64,000 nt of DNA from Rosa chinensis (GCF_002994745.2 NC_037090.1:23634001-23698000), one strand, 5' to 3'; positions 31,669 to 42,440 are shown, numbered from the stretch's first letter. Notes: generated from the letters alone by a model not told the origin. Made by a program: numbers and translations.

Positions 31669-32838
31669 ATGGATGACTACAACAGGTGGTCCAAGCATCT
31701 TCCTGATGAATTGATTGAAATGATTGTGAAGCGTCTACCCCTAGTCGATTCAGTCAGATTCGCTGCTGTGTGTCCTTCTTGGAGAAGTGTATCGTCACAA
31801 TGTTTTCAACGAGTAACCCGACTTCCATGGCTCTTGAAATCGATTAAGTTTCTAGACTCAGAATCTGTGAATTATAATATCTACAGTACAAGTGAAGACA
31901 CATTCTACGACCTCAAGTTTCGAAGAGAAAATAATAAGTTGGATGCTTCACGTAGTGATAAGATACGTTGCTCGGGCTCTATTAATGGCTGGTTGATTAT
32001 GTCTGAATGGATGTCGCAGAAGAATATGATTCACTCTGCTAAGACGACTTCCGTCAATTATTTCTTGAACCCAATGACAGGTGATCGTATTAAGCTTCCC
32101 CAGCTGACCGGAATCATCCCATGGAGCTCCGCGGCCTCTTCGGATCCAAGATGTTCTGATTGCATTGTTGCAACCTGTTTAGATCCAAAATATGATTCTG
32201 ATCGCAATATTGCAATTGAAGGCGGGATGAAGTTGGTGTTTTGCAGGCCAGGTAGTCATGAATCATGCCCTTGGGAAGGGCAAAAACGTTATATAGTTTA
32301 CGTTAAATTTCATGAGGATGGCAAATTATACGTATTAGAACTGGCTGATTGGCCTCGTTATGAACTAGCTGTTCTTGTTCTTGTTTCGGTTCCTGTTTTA
32401 GATCCATTAAATCAATGTCAAGGCAAAGGGAGGTGTGAGAAAATTATTGCTTATAGGGAAAAGACAATATTAGCTGGAATGCCATCAGGGGATTCGCCGT
32501 CCGGCATTGGGAGACCATCATTTTTCTGGTCCTCCAAAGGTGAGTTTATACTGGTTTGGGGGCGCGATTGGCCCGGCAGGAAATTTCGTGCGTTAAAGAT
32601 GGATGATAAAAGTGGTTATAATCCTGTTTGGGTGGACTTGGAGACGAATGATGTTGCTGAAGACGAAGTAGTCTTAGTATCCGCCTCACACAGCACCTCA
32701 ATGTCAAAGTTGAAGACATTTATGACAACCATAGACGAGGCTTTTCTTGGACTTTACAAATTCTTCACCTGCCATGGTTCGTTGAATTGTGAGAATCTTT
32801 TACCTGGGGTCTGGTTTACGCCCAATATAACCAGATAA
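31669..32838 (+). CDS. F-box protein with DUF295 (KIB1-4-like) domain, copy 1, 389 aa
   Basis: Substrate-receptor subunit of an SCF ubiquitin ligase: the F-box binds SKP1, the C-terminal part selects targets. Intronless. The F-box covers about residues 9-50 (LPDELIEMIVKRLPLVDSVR, then FAAVCPSWRSV). The C-terminal half has DUF295 features, such as FFWSSKGEFILVW and NPVWVDLETND. Length is typical. The neighbouring copy starts seven codons earlier with another ATG, which here is AAG, so the start at 31669 is the only one. Compared with copy 2 it lacks the four-residue MTHS insertion late in the protein and differs near the end (LYKFFTCHG against LCCGKFCTCHG). No break is visible. Target unknown. 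Confidence 0.9.
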   Translation: MDDYNRWSKHLPDELIEMIVKRLPLVDSVRFAAVCPSWRSVSSQCFQRVTRLPWLLKSIKFLDSESVNYNIYSTSEDTFYDLKFRRENNKLDASRSDKIRCSGSINGWLIMSEWMSQKNMIHSAKTTSVNYFLNPMTGDRIKLPQLTGIIPWSSAASSDPRCSDCIVATCLDPKYDSDRNIAIEGGMKLVFCRPGSHESCPWEGQKRYIVYVKFHEDGKLYVLELADWPRYELAVLVLVSVPVLDPLNQCQGKGRCEKIIAYREKTILAGMPSGDSPSGIGRPSFFWSSKGEFILVWGRDWPGRKFRALKMDDKSGYNPVWVDLETNDVAEDEVVLVSASHSTSMSKLKTFMTTIDEAFLGLYKFFTCHGSLNCENLLPGVWFTPNITR

Positions 32839-33050
32839 ATCAGAGCCAATTACTACTATATTGAAGGAGATTTTGGATATAGCACCTGCAATTGCAGGTT
32901 CTCTGCAGCGTTGCAGAACGGTCGCCGGCGACTCCACCTGATCGCAGACCCCTGGCGTCCATTCGGCCAGCCGCGCCGCGCTTTTTATGCTTGATCGAGG
33001 CCGGAGGAGCGACGTCCGCACTTTTTCTAAAATAACTCACTCTTTCATGA

Positions 33051-33100
33051 ACAATTGATCTCGAACATGATCAATATTGATTATGTTCGAGATCAATTGT
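33051..33100. repeat. Near-perfect 50-bp palindrome
   Basis: Arms of 25 bp (starting acaattgatctcgaacat) meet with no spacer; a single mismatch lies in each arm pair. Able to form a hairpin or cruciform. Confidence 0.9.
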
Positions 33101-33215
33101 GAATCTTGTGATGTAGTGATCTCCGATCCAGAGTTTTCTTTGGGTGATCTTTCTGCCCTTCTTTAGGAGGAATGAAGCAATCCATTCAATAGTGGTGATC
33201 TGCTTACTTTTTATT

Positions 33216-33405
33216 AGAGAAATTCTTAGGAAGGGCAGACGTACCAGCTATGTGGTACGCCCAACTAATCATGTTTCTATTTTTTAATTGTATTCCGAAA
33301 CTATCTATGTTTAATAAAAATGAAATACCCAAAACCCCCCTACATATGCACTGATTGGTTGAATATACCCGCCACGTGGCACGCCCGCCCTTTCTAAAAA
33401 TCTAT
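33216..33405. mobile_element. MITE, about 190 bp (family member B)
   Basis: Begins AGAGAAATTCTTAGGAAGGG and ends with the imperfect inverse (CCCTTTCTAAAAATCTAT). Length, ends and internal words (tgtattccgaaa, ttaataaaa, ccaaaac-c-ccc) match the element at 38276-38469, so both belong to one family. Each carries a CCACGTGG core near one end. Confidence 0.7.
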
Positions 33406-33698
33406 CATTTTAATTTGGGGTTTTGTCCATTTACACCATTTTTAGAGATTTTTTTCCCACTTACCCCATTAAGTTTTTTTAATTATCTCTTACCCAAAAC
33501 ACTCTAAGGAGGTCTTCCCTAATACCCCATTAAGATTTTTTTTTTGTTTTTTAATTTTTTTTAATACCATTTTACCCTTACCCCTTTGTTACTTAGAGAT
33601 AGAGAGAAAATAGAAGAGAGAGAAACCATGGGAGACTCCGCCGGAATCCGGTCACCGGCCACCGGAATCCGGCCAACTTTCGCCGGAATCCGGCCAAC

Positions 33699-34185
33699 TA
33701 TTGCCCCCTAATAGACGACTATCAGCCATGTATTGCCCCCCAATAGACGACCATTAGCCATGTATTGCCCCCCAATAGACATCTATTACCCCCAATAGAA
33801 AGGCAATAGACGTCTATTGCCTCCCAATAGACGTATATTGCCCCAATAGTCTATTGTCCCCTAATAGACGTCTATTGTCCCTCAATAGATGTCTATCAGC
33901 CATGTATTGCCCTCCAATAGGCGTCTATTGCCCCCCAATAGATGTCTATCAGACATGTATTGCCCTCCAATAGGCGTCTATTGCCCCCCAATTGAACTGT
34001 CAGTAGCTGAAATGGGAACTAATATTCCTAAAATTAGACAAATAAAACTTTGATTAAAGAAAAAAACAAAGAGATTATATTAATTTAAAAATGCATATTG
34101 CCCCCCAATAGATGTCTACTGCCCCAATAGACATTCAAAAAAAATTTTCCCCGATAGCCCCCCAATAGCCCTGTATTACCCTCGG
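33699..34185. repeat. Minisatellite of palindromic 'ATTGCCCCCCAATAGACGTCT' units
   Basis: Many imperfect copies of a unit with core words cccaatagacgtctattg and atcagccatgtattgcc fill 33699-33993, with further copies at 34095-34185. The core CAATAGACGTCTATTG is itself a perfect palindrome; at 33802-33821 it extends to 20 bp. Just before the array, ccggaatccgg units repeat three times. Spacing is irregular and the units are not separated by unique spacers, so this is not a CRISPR array. Confidence 0.85.
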
Positions 34186-34909
34186 ATAAATTTTTTTTCC
34201 CTCTCTTTCTGGGCCTTCTGCCCCATTTTACCTTAAAAAAAAATCACAATGCTTGAATTGGATTCCAAATTATCTTTGAAAAGAAAATTTTCCTCAAAGA
34301 AACTAATCTTGAACCCTGATCAATACTCTTCGGCTTATCAAAGCAGATCAAAGCTTTGTTGGAAAAAGAAAAAAAAAAAAAAGAGCAGATCAGAGAAACA
34401 TGAAACGGAAGCATTTGCAGCACCGGCGGTCAAGCCCAGTCCCAGTGCAACGACACCGACTATTCCTCCGCCCACCACCATCAAAACGTCGTCGTCAAGC
34501 GCCACGACGACCGCATCTACAACTCCAAGCCCGGCTGGATCAAAAAACGTCGGTCTTCTGTACGGGCGCGAAACTCCGATCCGATCTCTACAAGAACTCG
34601 CCGTTAAAGTGAATCCATGCCAGAGATCGAAGAGAGAGAGACGAATCGCCAAAAGGCTAACGGTTCTCGACGACAGCGCTGAAGGGAGAGATCGACGACC
34701 GGGCTGACGGGAGAGACAGGAGAAAGATAAAAAGAGAGAGGCGCGGAGGAGAGAGAGATAGAGGAGAGTCAGAGTAGCCGTAATTTTTTAATTAATTGGA
34801 GGTCAAAATTGTCATTTAGCACTTGAATTGAGTAGCTGGGAATTAAAAACTCTTGGTGGTGCAAGTGAGAAAACATTAGCCTGATTCTGTGCTTTTGGTC
34901 AAGGACCCT

Positions 34910-36516
34910 TTTAATTTTGCATTTTTTGTCTATTTAACCCAAAATTTGGACTCATGACATTCTTTCTCTTGGAAATTTTATAAAGTGATGGTGAAAAAAA
35001 TGGGGTATTTTGGCCTTGTCCCCATATACCAAACGCCGTGGTTGAATTCTATTTTCATTAGATAAAATAGTTGTCCCTGTTATCAAATTCATTTTATACA
35101 TCTGTTTCAATTACATCTCTTATAGTATTAGGAGTTTGAAGCCTATAAATAACGGCCCTGCATCTCTCATCTCTGTCTCAACCTCTTCGCTTCCGTGCTC
35201 TCGTATCGTGGTTTATCTCTCTGTTTTTTTTTTCCTGAGATAATTCGTTGTTTCTCTTTATAGAGTATGAGTTCCAGAAGACGCCCAATGGATGACTACA
35301 ACAGGTGGTCCAAGCATCTCCCTGATGATTTGATTGAGATGATTGTGAAGCGTCTAACCCTAGTCGATTCAATCAGATTCGCTGCTGTGTGTCCTTCTTG
35401 GAGAAGTGTATCGTCACAATGGTTTCAACGAGTAACCCGACTTCCATGGCTCTTGAAATCGATTAAGTTTCTAGACTCAGAATTTGTGGATTATAATATC
35501 TACAGTCCAAGTGAAGACACAGACTACGACCTCAAGTTTCGAAGAGAAAATAATAAGTTGGATGCTTCACGTAGTAATAAGATACGTTGCTCCGGCTCTA
35601 TTAATGGCTGGTTGATTATGTCTGAATGGACGTCGAAGAAGAATTTGATTCACCCTGCTAAGACGACTTCCATCAATTATTTCTTGAACCCAATGACAGG
35701 TGATCGTATTAAGCTTCCCCAGCTGACCGGAATCATCCCATGGAGCTCCGCGGCCTCTTCGGATCCAAGATGTTCTGATTGCATTGTTGCAATCTCTCCA
35801 GATCTAGGACGTTCTGATAGCGATATTGCAATTGAAGGCGGGACGAAGTTGGTGTTTTGCAGGCCAGGTAGTCATGAATCATGCCCTTTGGAAGGGCAAA
35901 AACGTTATATAGCTTACGTTAAATTTCATGAGGATGGCAAGTTATACGTATTAGAACTGCCTGCTGATATGCATGATTATATACTTGTTGTTCTTGTTCT
36001 TGTTTCTGTTCCTGTTTTAGATCCGTTAAATCAATGTCAAGGCAAAGGCAGGTGTGAGAAAATTATTGCTTATAGGGAAAAGACAATATTAGCTGCAATG
36101 CCATCAGGGGATTCGCCGGCCTGCATTGGGAGCCCATCATTTTTCTGGTCCTCCAAAGGTGAGTTTATACTGGTTTGGGAGCGATATTGGCCCGGCAGGA
36201 AATTTCGTGCGTTAAAGATGGATGATAAAAGTGGTTATAATCCTGTTTGGGTGGACTTGGAGACGAATGATGTTGCTGAAGACGAAGTAGTCTTAGTATC
36301 CGCCTCACACATGACACACAGCACCTCAATGTCAAAGTTGAAGACATTTATGACAACCATAGACGAGGCTTTTCTTGGACTTTGTTGCGGAAAATTCTGC
36401 ACCTGCCATGGTTCGTTGAATTGTGAGAATCTTTTACCTGGGGTCTGGTTTACGCCCAATATAACCAGATAAATCAGAGCCAATTACTAATATATTGAAG
36501 GAGATTTTGGATATAG
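34910..36516. repeat. Segmental duplication, copy 2 (empty-site copy)
   Basis: Matches 28683-32881 without the 2.6-kb transposon. The joint near 35094 (aaattcattttatacatctg) is the original target site. Few differences are spread over promoter and gene, so the duplication is recent; the insertion in copy 1 came after it, or else was lost from this copy. Confidence 0.9.
35267..36472 (+). CDS. F-box protein with DUF295 (KIB1-4-like) domain, copy 2, 401 aa
   Basis: Tandem paralogue of the gene at 31669-32838, about nine in ten residues the same by eye. Intronless, with F-box (LPDDLIEMIVKRLTLVDSIR) and a DUF295-type C-terminal half. Two in-frame starts exist: 35267 (MSSRRRPMDDYN) and 35288 (MDDYNRW). 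The second is the one shared with copy 1, so a 394-residue product is equally likely. It carries an extra MTHS next to STSM, apparently from a short duplication of 'cacacag/cacatg'. Its promoter keeps the TATA box and the undisturbed upstream region. Probable role: SKP1-binding SCF receptor. Whether both copies are expressed is unknown. Confidence 0.9.
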   Translation: MSSRRRPMDDYNRWSKHLPDDLIEMIVKRLTLVDSIRFAAVCPSWRSVSSQWFQRVTRLPWLLKSIKFLDSEFVDYNIYSPSEDTDYDLKFRRENNKLDASRSNKIRCSGSINGWLIMSEWTSKKNLIHPAKTTSINYFLNPMTGDRIKLPQLTGIIPWSSAASSDPRCSDCIVAISPDLGRSDSDIAIEGGTKLVFCRPGSHESCPLEGQKRYIAYVKFHEDGKLYVLELPADMHDYILVVLVLVSVPVLDPLNQCQGKGRCEKIIAYREKTILAAMPSGDSPACIGSPSFFWSSKGEFILVWERYWPGRKFRALKMDDKSGYNPVWVDLETNDVAEDEVVLVSASHMTHSTSMSKLKTFMTTIDEAFLGLCCGKFCTCHGSLNCENLLPGVWFTPNITR

Positions 36517-36753
36517 GACGTCCTTTGTTTACTACTTTTTTTAGAATTTCAATGTTTTGAAATTTGGTCAAAATATTACTTGGATGGAAATGTTGGAAAT
36601 TTTATGATTTAAAATTAAAATGATATTTATTTATTTCTTTGTGGGGGTTACTATATTTTCAATATTAATTAGTGGTTTTCTATATTAATATATAATAATT
36701 ATTTGACCGCTATATGGTTTATGCAGAGCCGGTCATGAAAATATTTTAATGTG

Positions 36754-36757
<4 letters not shown>

Positions 36758-36786
<29 letters not shown>
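36758..36786. repeat. (TA)n microsatellite
   Basis: An uninterrupted run of alternating t and a, likely polymorphic in length. Confidence 0.9.
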
Positions 36787-36790
<4 letters not shown>

Positions 36791-37212
36791 GTACTTTTTG
36801 AAACCGAGAACTGACATAAATTGAATCGAACCGATGAAATTTAATGAAAATTATTTTGAATCGATTGCTTTGAAGTTTTGGTGCAGTTTGCGTAGGTATT
36901 TATGAAAACTCAGAAAGAAAGAAAAAATAACCAAAACGAAAGCATATAATTAATTAAAATCTATATTTTTGTTAGAAGTGATCGATTCTTGTTAGCTTTA
37001 TTAGTGCAGGCTCTCAAACAATATATAATGTCCCTTGACTGTCTCTAACCATCTTTCAAGTTCTATACCTGTTTAATTTATTATTGCTTGATTAGTTTTC
37101 TAATGTAAGTGAAACTTATTTTGCTTGTTTGTTTTGTTTCCCTTATATATTGAAATTTCTCGTGTTTTTTGTTTTTCAATGCATGCATGTTATTCTGTTC
37201 AAATGAAAATAG

Positions 37213-37289
37213 TGGATAATAAATATCAAAGGTTGAGATTATTTCTTAAGGGTTGGATCACTTGCACCGTCGGTGCATAGAATAATTTT
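37213..37289. repeat. Dispersed repeat shared with 62600-62673
   Basis: About 75 bp (gataataaatatcaa..ggttgagattat..., ending caccgtcggtgcatagaata) recur at 62600-62673 in the same orientation with few differences. At the second site it forms the right part of a MITE with inverted ends; here the left end is not evident. Confidence 0.75.
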
Positions 37290-37381
37290 CATGCGTACTG
37301 AGATTTATGCGCAAGTAGTACGCGGACTACGAATTAAATGAATAAAACATCTGTATTGATGACAAAGATATGGAAAAATAT

Positions 37382-37496
37382 AACGACCTATTCTTGTCTG
37401 TCTCTGAATGAACAGCGGAAGGGTATGTAACCACATATTCTGACTTCAGATGAATATATTGGCGCCCGGCTTGGGTGAATTCAAAAAAAAAAAAAA
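37382..37496 (+). mobile_element. Short retroposon (SINE or truncated LINE end) with poly(A) and 18-bp duplication
   Basis: aaagatatggaaaaatat occurs at 37364-37381 and 37497-37514, flanking about 98 bp of unique sequence that ends ggcgcccggcttgggtgaattc followed by an A-run. The identical 18-bp duplication and tail show retroposition. I see no clear Pol III A or B box, so it may be a 5'-truncated piece. Confidence 0.85.
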
Positions 37497-38069
37497 AAAG
37501 ATATGGAAAAATATTGCCTTTTTTCATATGAACGAATTGTACTCATATTAAACGTCAATTTTCACTTTAAAAAAAAAAACGTCAATTTTCATTGACTACA
37601 TTAAATCAAAAGAGAATATTGTAGATCCTCTTACAAGGTGTATACCTAGAGAGCAAGTAATATATTCATCGAGCCATTGAGGGGAATGGGTCTAAAGCCA
37701 ATTCAATGAATTGAACTTGCCAGAAACCCAACCTAGTTGATTGGAGATCTCATGGTCTAGGTTCAATAGGCAAACTAGTTGAGTGAGATTCAAAATGTTG
37801 AACACACAACATAACTCTTTCCGAAGATAGGAAAGTGTGTTACTTGTGATGAAGTGAAAGGTTGAATACAATATTCTTAATGACACTAATCTCTTACTTT
37901 TTAAGAGGAGTATAGCTAGATATTCACAAATTAGGTGTCATCAATGTAAGAGTAAATGTACTGTCGACTTTTTCTCTATGCTAGGGTTTCTCTCTGGTAG
38001 GGAAATCGATCGAGTTTGAATTGTGATGGCGGCAGAGGAGGCTATTGTGCACCTAGTTAGGGGCGAAGC

Positions 38070-39345
38070 TGTGAGATCCCGAAATTTAAAGTTGGTCAAA
38101 TTTTATTTTTGAGGTTGCAAATAGAAAGTAGAGGTCGCCACAAGTTTGCAGCATTTTTTGGTGAATTTTTCGAGTTCTCGAGATATTCTTAAGGAATTTT
38201 TGAATTTTAATTGAAGGAAAATAGTTTGCTAACATGGTGATTTCAGATGACATGCGGTGTGTTGACAACATGATAAGAGAAATTCTTAGGTAGGGATCGT
38301 TCTACCACGTGGCGGTAGGACAGCCTAATCAAAATTAAGAAAGAATTTTGTATACCCCGAAATTAGCCGTATTTTAATAAAACAATATATCCAAAACACT
38401 CCCCTGCAAGGTCTTGATTGAGTTGCTCTACCGCCACATGATACGGTTGCCATACCTAAGAATCTCTCTGATGATGATAATGTCATCAAAGTGGTTAGTC
38501 ATTTGCCATTTGTCAAGTGGTGGCATAAGGTTTTTGTGTGCTTGACAAGTGGCACAAGAATGATGGTGGATGGCTTAGGTGTTGGCACATGATTATTTCT
38601 TATTGGTCATCTTCCCATATAAATAGAGGGACCAACTGCTTCTTCTTTCATTTGCTCCGATTTTCTCCGAGAGACTTTCTCTTTCTGATCTCTCTCTCCC
38701 CTCAACTTTTCTCTCTCTAGTTTTCTCTTTCTAAAACTTCGACGAATCATAACTTTTTATCCATAACTCTGATTCAAGATCCGTGAAAGGCTACAGATTC
38801 GTCTTCATTCCCTCTTTCTATTAATGGAGGTTTGAGTTAGATCCAACTATTATTACTAGATGACTCGTTTTAGGAGGCTCGATTTACGATTAGTGTTTTA
38901 GGAGGCGATTCGTATTGCTGAGGTGAGTGGGTTGTGTAATATGTTTCAAATATTCTTATTTGCTACAAAAATGGTGGAAAAACATGATTTTAGCTATTAA
39001 ATATCTCTCTATTTTCAAGTGAAGTATGTCTATATGCAAAATATGCAGGGTTTATACATATTATGTGCTGGATTCATTGTTTGACTAGTCAAGGAACATG
39101 AGATCTTCTTGATTGATTATGCTAAGATACGGATGTGTCACACGATGGTATTGGGCTAGAGAAGGCCATTAGGGTTCCTGTGGGATGCACTAAATTGAAG
39201 GATAATCAATAAGAAGGGATGATTCGATGTGATGAATTGATGTGCATTGATGTGTATACGATCTAATACTTTTTGGTGTGTAAAATGACATGACTTTACT
39301 GGTATATTACATAATCTACTCACTGAGCACGTGCTTTTGCTCACC
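38070..39345 (+). mobile_element. Probable LTR fragment (Ty3/gypsy-like)
   Basis: Starts with gtgagatcccgaaattt, contains a strong TATA (catataaataga near 38618) followed by a CT-rich leader, and ends in a 'cactgagcacgtgcttttgctcaccc' type block that is common at LTR ends in plants. No gag or pol is next to it. A MITE is inserted at 38276-38469. The family is assigned by resemblance only; no pair of LTRs is present. Confidence 0.45.
38276..38469. mobile_element. MITE, about 194 bp (family member A)
   Basis: Left end AGAGAAATTCTTAGGTAGGG and right end, inverted, AGAGAGATTCTTAGGTATGG, so 20-bp terminal inverted repeats with three mismatches. Same family as 33216-33405. No ORF. It interrupts the LTR-like fragment. 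Confidence 0.8.
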
Positions 39346-39730
39346 CACCCATCTCTAAGGGATGGTTTACATACTGCATTACTTCATCATTATGCTAATG
39401 TTGTGGTTGAAGGTAATTCTAAGTTGCTAATTGACTGTATTCAAGGAAGATGTGAGGTTCCATGGAGAATTCAGATTCTCATGCAGGATGTAAGGCATTT
39501 GGCTCATCAGTTTAATTTCATTGTGTTTCGACATATTTATCGAGAGACAAATTTCGTGGTAGATTATCTAGCTGCACTGGCTCATAGATCTCAAAATAAT
39601 TCTATATGTCTTTTCTATTTACTCCTTGCTGTGCCCCCAGCGTTCCATTTGGATCAGTTGGGAAATGAAGTTAGTAGAGGTTTTTTTTTTAAGTTTCTTG
39701 TATTCATTTCTGTCCTTGAAAAAAAAAACA
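39331..39730 (+). pseudogene. LINE RNase H fragment
   Basis: The frame contains NVVVEGNSKLLIDCIQG and FRHIYRETNFVVDYLAALAH, the C-terminal half of the RVT_3 RNase H domain of plant LINEs. It ends at an A-run (39720-39729), which fits a severely 5'-truncated LINE copy. It directly follows the LTR-like fragment. Confidence 0.75.
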
Positions 39731-39769
39731 TGATTAATACATTGGACTTATAAAGGTACAAATGAGGTA

Positions 39770-41146
39770 ACCGTGGCTGAGTAAGTGAATGCTCATCAAT
39801 AAATCGAGATATGCTCAAATAGAAGAAGCTCTCAACCAAAAAAGAAAAACAATAGAAGAAGTTTTTCAACCAAGAAAGAAAAAGAAAGATAATAAATGAG
39901 GCGAATAACAGTATCTCTAAACATAAAGACCAAATTGGTAGAGTTCAAGCTGTAAATGCCATTGAAAAGAAAAAAATCGAGTTACACGACATCAAGAAAA
40001 ACTCAACATGACCAGTAGCAATCTGAGTTACATAATACCCGCTTCTCAGTTTTTTTTTTTTTTGGTTATAAATAATACAAACAGAGAAGCGGCCACAAGG
40101 AGGAGGAGTGGGGAATAACAAGAGCGCAACTCTATACTCTGAAACTTTGCACGATGCAAGTCAACATGGCACATTAAACTTTGGCTTCAAAAAGTCAGGT
40201 TGGGGCATTGAAGAAATGGAAGTACTATGAGGAATAATAACGCAGACTAGAAGAATGATACATACTGCTCTGCTTTCACCACACAATACAAAATCTTCCT
40301 AGCACCCACGATACACTTGGCAGGCAACAAATTTCAATTGCGTAGCTGTTGAATCTGCAGACAAAAAGTTCACCCATCAACAGCCAACTGCAGAGCCAGG
40401 AATTTAACGCAATGAGGCTTAAATAATATAACACCAAATCTAAAACTTGTGACTTCATGGCTTCATCTAAAGTTATTTAAGTAAGATGTCATTACTGGAA
40501 CATCTAACAACCAATATACACCAAAAAAAAGTGTCATTTAATAGACTGCTACAACATTGATTGTTAATCTATTTCAATATTCAATAATAGGATGTCCATT
40601 CATCATGAATGGTTTATCCATTAATATAACTACATTAATATATATGTAAAATATCACAACAAAGGTACAAGCAACAACCTTCATTTTGTATTGTTGGCCT
40701 CAGGGTTTGAAAGAGAGGTTTGGAAAAAAAGTGATGAATTCTGTCGAAGGGGCGCCAAGACAAACCACACAAATCTTAAGAGACAGAAAGGAGCAATTGG
40801 GTCAATATCCCCTTCACTACTATGTCAGTATGCCACTGATAATAGCTCAGATTTAGTATTTTTCACCAATGCTTTATCAGAAGTTTGCAAAAGCCGAAAG
40901 AAAAAAACAAACACCAGCACTTTGCAGCTAAATATTTGGTCCTAATGAAGTTTGTCTATTCACTATCTCCATAACCTGTGCTAATGTGTACACAGGTAAG
41001 ATAGCATACAGTATGCAAAGACTACATGTATAGATAGTGACATGATACAGAACATTTAAGGGTTCCATCACATATTTTAGCGCACACGAGAGAAGTGTCC
41101 CCAATGAATCTCACTTAGCAGTGTCAGGCACATGAGAATAGAGTTC
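39770..41146. other. Intergenic, includes methyltransferase 3' flank
   Basis: AT-rich DNA without a recognised gene. The stretch next to 41147 should include the 3'UTR of the minus-strand methyltransferase gene. Confidence 0.5.
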
Positions 41147-42440
41147 CTAATTGTCCCACCCTCCTAATCTAGTCCCAGGATCATAACTTGTGAACAGCCG
41201 AAACTCATTTCCTAGTTTGCTGGAGTGCCGAGGCCTAAAACCACATGGAAGCAATCCCATGAGCTCAGCTGCTCTCTCTTTCTGCACCTCTCCTGCACGT
41301 CATCATATAACTATTTAGATAGATACAGTAAAACCTGAAATGTCCTAGAAACAACATTTGGTCACTTCTACTTCCTATATTTATCACAATAAACTCATTG
41401 GCACCAATGCATTTTAAAACAAGTAGTAGTTACATTGTAGGAACTGCCAATCTTACACATTCTGGGAAGTAAAATGGGCAATGTCTACCTGTGAGGAGGA
41501 GCAAGTAAGGTTTTTCTGATCGTGCAAGAAACGAAACAGTTTTAGCGACTTTCTCCAAGCACTCTTGACTCTGTAAACATCAATTACACTACATAAGCAA
41601 CTTGTCCACACTCCACAGAAAAAGCATAAAACATAACCTCACGGGCAAATACAAAAACCTAATTACCCAAAACATGAAACCGACGCTGAAGCTACCGCAA
41701 ACAAATACAAATAAAACTAATTTCTACCATATTCCATTTGCAAATGCAGGAAACCAAAATCCAAAATTTATGCAGCCTTCAATTTCAAACATCAAGATAA
41801 AGACGAACATAGCCGATTCGCAGAATGATAAGGTTGAGATGTCCTTAGCAAGCTGAAATTACTAAATGAAAGCCAATAAGGACGAATGCGCATAATGTAG
41901 CTCACCAGATAAGGAGGATCAGCAACTACAACATCAAAGCCATGCTTTAGCTCCAAAGGCAAGTCTTCTGGTTGGTTGTAATCATAAAACGTGAAATCAC
42001 TCCCGTATTGCTCAAACCTTCTATCATACTCCAGCAGTTGTACAGACACATGAGAATCAATACTCTGAAAATTCGAACAGAAATCAGCCAAAATTGAACA
42101 GCAGAAACCTAAAAGAGTGAGATTGAATGACCTTGAGATAGGCGTAGAGCGAGGGACAAGCGACGCAGGCGACTCGAGTGGAGTCCGATTTGCAGAGAGT
42201 GAGGACCTCTTCGGCTAGGGTTTGGGCCGTGTGGTGGTCGTACCAGAACTGGCTCATCCGCCAGTCCTCCGAGATCAAAGCCGGCGCCGAGTCTGCTTCG
42301 GCGGCGGTGTCGTTTGAGGACTGGCTTTGCTCGGTGAGGAACTCCTTGAGAGCTTCTAAGGCTTGAAGGCTTAAAGTCGGTGCGTCATCATCGTCGTTTT
42401 GGTGGCCGGAGATTGAATTGGGGAGGAGGTCTTGTTCCAT
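41147..42440 (-). CDS. EEF1A lysine methyltransferase-like (EFM5/N6AMT2 family), 231 aa
   Basis: An AdoMet-dependent methyltransferase; the yeast and human members methylate a lysine of elongation factor eEF1A, though the family was once named as an N6-adenine DNA methyltransferase. Four exons (42132-42440, 41906-42064, 41489-41570, 41147-41292) join in phase. The N-terminal acidic stretch leads to [17 protein letters not shown], a conserved family block. The catalytic motif DPPYL stands at residues 152-156, at the end of exon 2. The C-terminus reads [18 protein letters not shown]. Length matches the family. No breaks. The promoter lies to the right, towards 42480. Substrate in plants is inferred from the family. 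Confidence 0.92.

Larger units (their letters stand above)
28683..32881. repeat. Segmental duplication, copy 1 (with CACTA insertion)
   Basis: From about 28683 to 28869 and again from 31472 to 32881 this DNA matches 34910-36516 closely, covering promoter, F-box gene and about 40 bp of 3' sequence. The only large interruption is the transposon at 28870-31471. Right of 32881 and left of 28683 the similarity stops. Confidence 0.9.
32882..34909. other. Spacer between F-box copies: repeats, no firm gene
   Basis: Holds a GC-rich unassigned block (32880-33045), a 50-bp palindrome, a MITE, CCGGAATCCGG-type repeats (33640-33697), a palindromic minisatellite and a Lys/Ser/Pro/Thr-rich ORF at 34249-34707 that looks like low-complexity sequence. 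None of these occurs in the flanking duplicated units, so the spacer is either older DNA or was inserted. Confidence 0.6.
36517..38069. other. Intergenic, AT-rich, with small insertions
   Basis: No gene is seen. Contains a (TA)n tract, a dispersed repeat (37213-37289) and a SINE-like insertion (37382-37496), all listed separately. Confidence 0.6.

Noticed and set aside
33699..34185. CRISPR-like array
   Set aside because: Units are imperfect, irregularly spaced and not separated by unique spacers of constant length; it is a plant minisatellite.
34249..34707. 152-codon plus-strand ORF as a gene
   Set aside because: Lys-, Ser-, Pro- and Thr-rich low-complexity sequence generated by an A-run and simple repeats; no family recognised and a competing frame on the opposite strand.
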